Positions 6,847 to 11,892 of a stretch of 11,892 nucleotides of DNA are shown here, piece after piece (within the stretch, counting starts at the first letter, position 1; the number at the start of each line of letters is the position of its first letter). Location of the stretch: positions 1 to 11,892 of the forward strand of contig JAMXLG010000258.1 in the NCBI GenBank assembly GCA_024281135.1, in the 5' to 3' direction. A program made the position numbers and the translations under genes. This DNA is from Vulcanimicrobiia bacterium (GTDB lineage: Bacteria; Eremiobacterota; Eremiobacteria; Baltobacterales; Baltobacteraceae). The notes under the pieces were generated by a model. It saw only the letters and a list, made by a program, of their open reading frames with translations, was not told the origin of the DNA and ran no database searches.

Positions 6847-7248
6847 ATGCCGCGATTTCTTCATACGTCGATCTTCGTGAACAATATGGACGAATCGATC
6901 GCCTTCTATACGCAGAAGCTCGGACTAAAACTGCTCGACGGTCCTTTCCACTACCCGGGAAACGCGGACATGGCATTTGTCGGCAACGATTGGAATTCAT
7001 ACATCGAGCTGGTGTACGATCTCGAAGAACATCCGCCGTATCAACTCGGTAATCGCTACGAGCATCTCGCGATTGAAGCGGACGGCGACCTCGATACCTA
7101 CATCGGCGATTTGAAGCGCAAAGGCGTGAAGATCGTCAAGGACGTCTATAAGTCGCCGGGTGGAACGCGCGCGATTGCGTTTATCGAAGATCCTAACGGT
7201 ATTCCGGTCGAGGTGCTCGAGCACCGCAAACGAGATACGCTCTCATAA
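6847..7248 (+). CDS. gloA: Glyoxalase-I-like protein (VOC superfamily lactoylglutathione lyase type)
   Basis: A 133-residue vicinal-oxygen-chelate protein with two beta-alpha-beta-beta-beta modules. The N-terminus RFLHTSIFVNNMDESIAFY followed by TQKLGLKLL matches glyoxalase I. All four expected metal ligands are present: H6, E54 (YIELVYDL), H73 (YEHLAIEA) and E122 (IPVEVLE). GGTRAIAFIEDPNG (105-118) is the usual end of the second module. Glyoxalase I converts the hemithioacetal of methylglyoxal and glutathione (or another thiol) to an S-lactoyl thioester in the cytoplasm. The size is that of bacterial GloA. The ATG has GGAGG ten bases ahead. The gene diverges from the LuxR-type regulator and overlaps the convergent membrane-protein gene by 6 bases at the stop codons. 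Complete ligands favour true glyoxalase I, but other VOC enzymes such as methylmalonyl-CoA epimerase cannot be excluded. Confidence 0.82.
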   Translation: MPRFLHTSIFVNNMDESIAFYTQKLGLKLLDGPFHYPGNADMAFVGNDWNSYIELVYDLEEHPPYQLGNRYEHLAIEADGDLDTYIGDLKRKGVKIVKDVYKSPGGTRAIAFIEDPNGIPVEVLEHRKRDTLS

Positions 7249-8376
7249 ATAGACGAACGGATCTGTGGGCGGCGCAACCGCCTGTGCGCTTCTCGCAGCA
7301 ACTACGAATGCATCACCGCGCCTCTGCACTACTCCGCGTATGTTCACCCAAGTTTTCGGCGTCACCGCAAGCGGGTGCGCGAGTTGGATACAGACCGGGC
7401 GCGCATCCGCGCGGCAACACGTGATCGCATAACGGACGACTTGCGGACCTTCTGCGGTTGTTTGATAAGTGCCGGTAAAATCGATGCGCTCGCCGGGATA
7501 GAGCGTATCGATCGTCGCTTCCGTGGTTACTTCCGGCGGTGGCGGCGATCCGATCAGCACAGTCGCCAGAAGCGATGTAGCAACGAATCGTTGCAATGGC
7601 GCTGCGACGCTTTGCGAGCGAATTGCGAGATAGATTGCGAATACGGCGCATCCCCAGAGGGCAGGCGTCATGCGCGGATGGATCAGACTCGCGCCGTGTT
7701 GATACGCGACGATCGCGGATGCAAGCGCGAGTATAACGTAGCTAACACGGTCACCGTTCACATGCGGCGCGTAAGCGCGCCACCACACACGCAAATCGAT
7801 GATCCCCGCGACGCCGAGCGTTGCGTAGGATGCAATCGGCGATTGCGCATGAAGGGCCGACGCAAGCGCAACGCCGCCCAGCGCGCACGGGGCCGCGGCA
7901 AATCCGAAAGTTGCGCCCGCAATGAATTGCACGACCGGCGAACAGTGCGCGAGTGCAAGCGCGGGAGCAGCAACATTTACGGCTCCGGCAAGCGCAGCCG
8001 CGGGCGCGAGCGTTGCGAGATCGGAAATGAGCGGCGCGTCGGAATGTTCGTGTGCGTGCGAAGAATCACGCCGCAGAGCGCTGACTGCAATCGCCGCGAT
8101 CCAGCGTGCAAAGGCAACATTGGGACCGAACATCGCCGCGCACGCGAGCGCTGAGGGGATCGACCTAGCGCCGGCGCCTACACTGCAACCGCAGCCGGCG
8201 TACGAAACAACGTGCGGCGCAAAGCGGCCGAGAAGCGGCCGGAGGATTGCGGCCGCCGCAGCGTAGGGTAGCGTTTCAAGCAGCACCGCAGCCCCTGAAG
8301 CCAGCGCCGAACGCGTAAGATCGGGCGCGGCGGCAATGCAAGCCACGAGCAGAGCGACGTATATCGCAACGCGCAT
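7243..8376 (-). CDS. Membrane protein: probable fusion of a UPF0718-type permease with a TIGR03943-type partner domain
   Basis: A 377-residue integral membrane protein. The N-terminal half has several hydrophobic helices, including a segment with ETLPYAAAAAILRPLLG (34-50) followed by SYAGCGCSVGAG (58-69), and a later AAPCALGGVALASAL (161-175). This layout with a GCGC motif resembles UPF0718/DUF318 permeases (YcgR/ArsP-like). A His-rich loop, HAHEH (107-111), could bind metal. After more helices (about 210-275) comes a soluble domain from about 280 with RYAITCCRADARPVCIQL (315-332) and TWVNIRGVV (342-350), which strongly resembles the conserved end of TIGR03943/YcgQ-type permease subunits. In many bacteria these two families are separate adjacent genes, so this looks like a one-gene fusion. 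The ATG start at 8376 lies 68 bases from divergent hisS. The transported substrate is unknown. The C-terminal assignment is firmer than the permease half. Confidence 0.65.
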   Translation of the reverse strand: MRVAIYVALLVACIAAAPDLTRSALASGAAVLLETLPYAAAAAILRPLLGRFAPHVVSYAGCGCSVGAGARSIPSALACAAMFGPNVAFARWIAAIAVSALRRDSSHAHEHSDAPLISDLATLAPAAALAGAVNVAAPALALAHCSPVVQFIAGATFGFAAAPCALGGVALASALHAQSPIASYATLGVAGIIDLRVWWRAYAPHVNGDRVSYVILALASAIVAYQHGASLIHPRMTPALWGCAVFAIYLAIRSQSVAAPLQRFVATSLLATVLIGSPPPPEVTTEATIDTLYPGERIDFTGTYQTTAEGPQVVRYAITCCRADARPVCIQLAHPLAVTPKTWVNIRGVVQRRGDAFVVAARSAQAVAPPTDPFVYL

Positions 8377-8444
8377 GCTGCTCGATACCGCGCCTTCCGC
8401 CGGAATCTAGGATTAGCGAATCCCGCTGCGAACCGCAGTAGGCC
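8377..8444. promoter_or_regulatory. Divergent gap between the membrane-protein gene and hisS, with two small inverted repeats
   Basis: This 68-base region must hold start signals for both divergent genes. Two perfect inverted repeats lie near hisS: GGATT-AGCG-AATCC (8410-8423) and CTGCG-AAC-CGCAG (8426-8438). The second ends six bases before the hisS ATG, where a Shine-Dalgarno site would be expected, and no strong one is visible. TAGGAT (8408-8413) could be a -10 box for hisS, but no good -35 is seen. There is no T-box-like leader; the space is too short. Confidence 0.35.
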
Positions 8445-9716
8445 ATGCCGTCCAAGATCACCGCGCCGCGGGGTACCCAGGACATCGTTCCGCCCACTTC
8501 TCGAGCGTGGTTAGCGCTCGAGACGGTGATTCACGATCTTGCGCGGCGGTTCGGCTACGGCGAGATTCGCACGCCGATGTTCGAAGCAACCGAACTCTTC
8601 GTGCGCGGCGTCGGCGAAACGACCGACATCGTCGAGAAAGAGATGTACACGTTCCAGGACAAGGGCGAGCGCAGCATGACGTTGCGCCCCGAGTGGACGG
8701 CGCCGGTCATGCGCTCGGCCCTTGAACTAAATCTCTTCTCGCAAGGCCCGCAGCGGCTGTATTACATCGGACCCATCTTCCGCTACGAGCGTCCGCAGAA
8801 AGGACGCTATCGTCAATCACACCAGTTCGGCGTGGAATGTACCGGCTTTACGGGACCGGAAGCGGATCTCGAAGTTATCGCGCTCGCGTGGGAACTCGTG
8901 CGCGAGCACGGGCTCACCGATGCGGAGTTGAATATCAACTCGATCGGCGACGACGTCTGCCGTCCGAGATATCGCAATGCACTGCTCGCACATTTTCGTC
9001 CGCATCTACAGGAGCTTTCGGCGGATTCGCAGCGCCGGCTCGAACGCAATCCGCTGCGCGTGCTCGACAGTAAAGACGCGCGCGATCTTCCGTTTATCGA
9101 AACGGCTCCGAGTTTTGAATCGGTGCTCTGCGATGCATGTCGCGAGCACTTCAATGCGCTCAAGGCGTATCTCGAGGAGTGCGGCATTCCGTACGTCGTC
9201 AATTCGCGCATCGTGCGCGGCTTGGATTACTACACGCGCACGGTGTTCGAAATTACGTCGAGCGCGCTCGGGGCGCAATCGACGGTGTGCGGCGGCGGCC
9301 GTTACGACGGGCTCGTGAAGTCGCTCGGTGGTCCCGATGTGCCTGCAGTGGGTTTTGCGCTCGGCATCGAGCGGTTCCTCATGATGATCGAAGCTGTGCA
9401 CGGCGAGCGAGCGCTGCCGCGCCGCGGCGTGCAGGCGATTGCGCTCGGCGCGCAAGCGCGAACCGAACTTGCACCGCTCGTCGTCGACCTTCGTCGCTTG
9501 CTCGACGCGCCGGTGTTCATGGATTACGAAGATCGCAAGCTGCTCGCGCACCTGAAAATCGCGGACCGTAACAACGCTCGCTTCGCACTCATTGTCGGAA
9601 GCGAGGAACTCGCGGCGGGGCAGATCATTCTTCGCGATTTGGAATCGCGCGAGGACCGGCGCGTCACGCTTGGCCGTGCGGCAGACGTTGCAGAGGCGCT
9701 TGGCGAAGCAAGGTAA
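8445..9716 (+). CDS. hisS: Histidyl-tRNA synthetase
   Basis: A 423-residue class II aminoacyl-tRNA synthetase of typical HisRS length; it charges tRNA-His in the cytoplasm. APRGTQDIVPP (7-17) is the usual HisRS N-terminus. Motif 2 is IFRYERPQKGRYRQSHQFGVE (111-131). The histidine-binding signatures are VRGLDYYTRTVFEI (257-270) and GGGRYDGL (283-290), and motif 3 is VGFALGIERF (302-311). The C-terminal 100 residues match the anticodon-binding alpha/beta domain. TLRPEWTAPVMR (79-90) has tryptophan where HisRS enzymes most often have glycine (RPEGTA), a tolerated-looking variation in the ATP-site region. The ATG at 8445 places the N-terminal motif correctly. accB follows after 4 bases, so hisS probably heads the operon that continues through accB and the heptose genes. 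Confidence 0.97.
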   Translation: MPSKITAPRGTQDIVPPTSRAWLALETVIHDLARRFGYGEIRTPMFEATELFVRGVGETTDIVEKEMYTFQDKGERSMTLRPEWTAPVMRSALELNLFSQGPQRLYYIGPIFRYERPQKGRYRQSHQFGVECTGFTGPEADLEVIALAWELVREHGLTDAELNINSIGDDVCRPRYRNALLAHFRPHLQELSADSQRRLERNPLRVLDSKDARDLPFIETAPSFESVLCDACREHFNALKAYLEECGIPYVVNSRIVRGLDYYTRTVFEITSSALGAQSTVCGGGRYDGLVKSLGGPDVPAVGFALGIERFLMMIEAVHGERALPRRGVQAIALGAQARTELAPLVVDLRRLLDAPVFMDYEDRKLLAHLKIADRNNARFALIVGSEELAAGQIILRDLESREDRRVTLGRAADVAEALGEAR

Positions 9717-9720
9717 GCAG

Positions 9721-10176
9721 ATGGCACACGAAGACGAAACCGAGACAATCGCCTCGCTGCTCGAGATCATGCACGAGCACGATCTGGACCGCATTAAAGT
9801 GAAGGTCGGCGACGCCGTTTACGAACTGGTGCGTCGCGAAGCCGGCGCGCAAATCATCGCCCCGGCTTCGGCAGCTCCCGTCGCGGCGGCACATGCTGCT
9901 CCGTCGGCTGCCGGTGGAGCACCGGTCGCTCCGCCGAACGTAAAACGCGTGACTGCCCCTCTCACCGGCGTCTTCTACCGCTCGTCCTCGCCCGATGCCG
10001 AATCGTTCGTCAATCAAGGCGATCGCGTCGAAGTCGGCGACGTGCTCTGCATTCTGGAAGCGATGAAACTCTTCAACGAGATTCAAAGCGATTACGCCGG
10101 CGCGATCCTTCGTATCATTCCGGAAAACGGCGAACTAGTCTCGCAAGGCGAGGAGCTCTTCTGGATTACACCGTGA
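9721..10176 (+). CDS. accB: AccB, biotin carboxyl carrier protein of acetyl-CoA carboxylase
   Basis: A 151-residue biotin carrier protein. It has an N-terminal helical and strand region (1-40), an Ala/Pro-rich flexible linker (about 42-74), and a C-terminal biotinyl domain with APLTGVFYRS (79-88) and ILEAMKLFNEI (111-121). K116 is the biotinylated lysine. AccB carries carboxybiotin between biotin carboxylase (AccC) and carboxyltransferase (AccA/AccD) to make malonyl-CoA, the first step of fatty-acid synthesis. The ATG at 9721 is chosen because the protein then begins as AccB does; the in-frame extension back to 9592 lies inside hisS. There is no strong Shine-Dalgarno site, so translation may be coupled to hisS, which ends 4 bases upstream. 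The usual partner accC does not follow: gmhA does, overlapping by 4 bases. Confidence 0.95.
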   Translation: MAHEDETETIASLLEIMHEHDLDRIKVKVGDAVYELVRREAGAQIIAPASAAPVAAAHAAPSAAGGAPVAPPNVKRVTAPLTGVFYRSSSPDAESFVNQGDRVEVGDVLCILEAMKLFNEIQSDYAGAILRIIPENGELVSQGEELFWITP

Positions 10177-10769
10177 CCATCGATTATAAAGGCAAACGCG
10201 ATTTTGCAGCGCTGCTCGCCGACCGTAAGGGACTGCTAGATCCGCCGCATTACCGGGAACAAGTCGAAGCGATCGTCGACGCAATCGTTGCGGCATTGCG
10301 CGCCGGCAAGCGCATCTATTGGTGCGGGAACGGCGGCAGTGCTGCCGAGGCGCAACACATGGCGGCCGAACTTTCCGGCCGCTACTTGCGCGAACGGGGC
10401 GGGCTCAATAGCGAAGCACTGACGGTCAATACGTCGACCTTGACGTGCGTCGGTAACGACTACGGCTACGATTACATCTTTGCGCGTCAGGTCGAAGCCT
10501 TCGTGCAGCCCGGCGACGTGCTGATCGGGATGACGACCAGCGGCACATCGAAGAACGTCGTACTCGCGATGGAAGCGGCGCGCAAAAAGGGTGGAGTGAC
10601 GATCGCCTTCACCGGAAACGGCGGCGGAACGATTGTTGCGCACAGCGATCTCGTGCTGTTGGGTCCTGACGGTTATGCCGCGATCGTTCAAGAAGTGCAT
10701 CAAGCGATGGCGCACATCGTGTGTGACCTCGTCGAACAGCGGTTGATGTTCCAAGACGGGGCCGTATGA
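10173..10769 (+). CDS. gmhA: GmhA, sedoheptulose-7-phosphate isomerase
   Basis: A 198-residue SIS-fold isomerase that converts sedoheptulose 7-phosphate to D-glycero-D-manno-heptose 7-phosphate, the first step of ADP-heptose synthesis. Visible elements are CGNGGSAAEAQHMAAELSGR (51-70), TSTLTCVGNDYGYD (87-100), the phosphate-binding TTSGTSKNVV (121-130) and QEVHQAMAHIVCDLVE (173-188). Expected zinc and active-site residues H62, E66, Q173 and H181 are all present at spacings matching E. coli GmhA. The start is GTG at 10173, overlapping the accB stop by 4 bases (GTGA), so translation is probably coupled. It also overlaps the next gene by 4 bases (ATGA). The length is normal. DiaA-type SIS proteins are related, but the heptose neighbours support GmhA. 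Confidence 0.94.
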   Translation: MTIDYKGKRDFAALLADRKGLLDPPHYREQVEAIVDAIVAALRAGKRIYWCGNGGSAAEAQHMAAELSGRYLRERGGLNSEALTVNTSTLTCVGNDYGYDYIFARQVEAFVQPGDVLIGMTTSGTSKNVVLAMEAARKKGGVTIAFTGNGGGTIVAHSDLVLLGPDGYAAIVQEVHQAMAHIVCDLVEQRLMFQDGAV

Positions 10770-11749
10770 GCGTCCAACTGCAAGTCCCCGACGCGCGCAC
10801 GCTCTTCGAGCGCATGCGCGGACGCAAGATTCTCGTCGTCGGCGATTTGATGATCGATGAGTGGATCTGGGGCACGGTCACGCGCATCTCCCCCGAAGCG
10901 CCGGTTCCCGTCGTGGCGGTAACCGATCACTCGTTTACGCTCGGCGGCGCCGGTAATGTCGCCAATAATCTGCGCGCGCTCGACGCGAATGTTGAATTCG
11001 TCGGCACGATCGGCGACGATGCGTTCGCCGCGGATGTGCGCCGCCTTCTGCGCGAGGAGCAAGTAGATGATAGCGGCGTCTTTGGCGTCGGGGACCGTCC
11101 GACGACGCGAAAGACGCGCATCGTTGCGCACAATCAACAAGTGGTTCGCGCGGACTGGGAAGTCGTCACGCCGGTGCAACCCGCCGACCGCACGCGCATC
11201 GCCGACTACGTGCGCGAGCGCGCAGCACGCGTGGACGCCGTGATTCTCAGCGACTATGCGAAGGGATTGTTGAACGACGAGATCGTCAAAGCTGCGCGCG
11301 CGTGTCCGCTCGTGCTCGCAGACCCGAAGCCGCAAAATGTGGCGATGTTTTCGGACGTGAGCTGCGTGGCTCCGAACGTTCACGAAGCATCGGCGGCAAC
11401 CGGAATCGCGATCAAAGACGATGGGTCGCTCGAACGAGCCGGCGAAGCACTGCTACAATCGTTGCGCTGTCGCTATGTCGTTATTACGCGAGGCGAACAT
11501 GGAATGTCGCTCTTCGGTGATGACGGCGCCCGTTTGGATGTGCCGTCGGTTGCCCGCAAGGTCTTCGACGTTTCGGGCGCGGGCGATACGGTAATCGCCG
11601 TGCTGGCACTTGCGCTTGCAGTCGGCGCACCGATCGAGCGCGCGATGCAACTCGCGAATTTTGCGGCCGGTGCGGTTGTAGAAAAGTTAGGAACAGCGAC
11701 GGCATCCGCGGACGAGATTCTCGCGCTAGTCGAACATGAACACGGATAA
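10766..11749 (+). CDS. rfaE1: D-glycero-beta-D-manno-heptose 7-phosphate kinase (HldE N-terminal type, separate gene)
   Basis: A 327-residue PfkB/ribokinase-family kinase matching the N-terminal half of bifunctional HldE. It phosphorylates heptose 7-phosphate at C1 to give heptose 1,7-bisphosphate. [18 protein letters not shown] (19-36) and [11 protein letters not shown] (40-50) are the HldE kinase signature. [14 protein letters not shown] (59-72) is the first PfkB motif, [10 protein letters not shown] is at 161-170, and [13 protein letters not shown] (268-280) is the second PfkB motif with catalytic base D274. Many bacteria fuse this domain to the nucleotidyltransferase; here it ends at 11749 and the transferase is a separate overlapping gene. 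The ATG at 10766 overlaps the gmhA stop (ATGA). The [11 protein letters not shown] motif favours the beta-anomer (ADP-heptose) kinase over the GDP-heptose HddA type. Confidence 0.94.
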   Translation: MSVQLQVPDARTLFERMRGRKILVVGDLMIDEWIWGTVTRISPEAPVPVVAVTDHSFTLGGAGNVANNLRALDANVEFVGTIGDDAFAADVRRLLREEQVDDSGVFGVGDRPTTRKTRIVAHNQQVVRADWEVVTPVQPADRTRIADYVRERAARVDAVILSDYAKGLLNDEIVKAARACPLVLADPKPQNVAMFSDVSCVAPNVHEASAATGIAIKDDGSLERAGEALLQSLRCRYVVITRGEHGMSLFGDDGARLDVPSVARKVFDVSGAGDTVIAVLALALAVGAPIERAMQLANFAAGAVVEKLGTATASADEILALVEHEHG

Positions 11750-11892
11750 TTTCTTCGGCCGCCTCCTCGACGCCGAGGCGGCATCAGAGTGGCGTGAAAC
11801 GTTGCGCGGCGAGGGCAAGCGCGTCGTTTTTACCAACGGATGTTTCGACGTCTTACACGCGGGACACGTGAATTATCTTGCGTGGGCGCGCG
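11736..11892 (+). CDS. rfaE2: D-glycero-beta-D-manno-heptose 1-phosphate adenylyltransferase (HldE C-terminal type), 5' part only
   Basis: The first 52 codons of a cytidylyltransferase-fold enzyme, cut by the right edge. [19 protein letters not shown] (30-48) is the diagnostic nucleotide-binding block, with the HxGH motif at H41-H44. This enzyme transfers AMP from ATP to heptose 1-phosphate, giving ADP-D-glycero-D-manno-heptose. The ATG at 11736 overlaps the end of the kinase gene by 14 bases in another frame, so it is a separate but coupled gene rather than a fusion. About 30 residues precede the core motif, somewhat more than needed, which resembles the linker of fused HldE proteins. The related glycerol-3-phosphate cytidylyltransferase has the same motif, but context makes the heptose function most likely. 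Confidence 0.9.
   Translation, partial: MNTDNFFGRLLDAEAASEWRETLRGEGKRVVFTNGCFDVLHAGHVNYLAWAR

Noticed and set aside
7375..8154. 259-codon plus-strand open frame opposite the membrane-protein gene
   Set aside because: Arg/Cys-rich composition without domains; a GC-driven shadow of the membrane-protein gene.
9592..9720. Upstream extension of accB
   Set aside because: It lies inside hisS in another frame and has no similarity to AccB N-termini.
9006..9794. 262-codon minus-strand open frame opposite hisS and accB
   Set aside because: It spans two well-identified genes on the other strand and shows no recognisable motif.
10700..11383. 227-codon minus-strand open frame opposite the heptose kinase
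   Set aside because: Low-complexity Arg/His/Ala-rich translation opposite a clear PfkB kinase; a shadow frame.
1..11892. Search by eye for tRNA or rRNA genes, CRISPR repeats, insertion sequences, toxin-antitoxin pairs and defence genes
   Set aside because: Nearly every base is accounted for by the listed protein genes, and the few gaps (at most 68 bases) hold no such structure.

Overview
The window is a gene-dense bacterial chromosome segment of moderately high GC. It holds eleven complete protein genes and two cut by the window edges: purH at the left and an rfaE2/hldE-C type gene at the right. I see no rRNA, tRNA, CRISPR array, insertion sequence, phage gene or long repeat, and no gene-free stretch longer than about 70 bases. 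ADP-heptose genes at the right end point to a Gram-negative-type (diderm) organism that makes heptose-containing surface glycans. The gene mix, frequent non-ATG starts, weak Shine-Dalgarno sites and possible leaderless starts would fit a little-cultured lineage such as Candidatus Eremiobacterota. That placement is a guess without a phylogeny.

Layout. (1) 1-1180, plus strand: the 3' part of purH, then a SixA-type phosphohistidine phosphatase. (2) 1177-6815, minus strand, transcribed right to left: a TPR-rich LuxR-type regulator, a 56-base gap, a sarcosine-oxidase-type flavoprotein, a secreted DUF885 metallopeptidase-like protein and an MFS transporter. The last three overlap at their ends and look translationally coupled. 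The transporter has no ATG, GTG or TTG at a usable position and probably starts at CTG. (3) 6847-7248, plus strand: a glyoxalase-I-like protein diverging from the regulator. (4) 7243-8376, minus strand: an unusual membrane protein that appears to fuse a UPF0718-type permease with a TIGR03943-type partner. (5) 8445-11892, plus strand: hisS, accB, gmhA, rfaE1/hldE-N and rfaE2/hldE-C, tightly packed or overlapping, so probably one transcript.

How the genes may work together. gmhA and the two separate HldE-type genes cover three of the five steps from sedoheptulose 7-phosphate to ADP-L-glycero-D-manno-heptose; the GmhB phosphatase and HldD epimerase steps are not in the window. The minus-strand cluster resembles a small catabolic module: an exported hydrolase, an importer, an amine-oxidising flavoenzyme and a candidate regulator. 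Its substrate cannot be read from the sequence. Most of the window is ordinary housekeeping DNA. The points most worth a second look are the non-canonical start of the transporter, the permease fusion and the two starts with a -10-like hexamer directly upstream.
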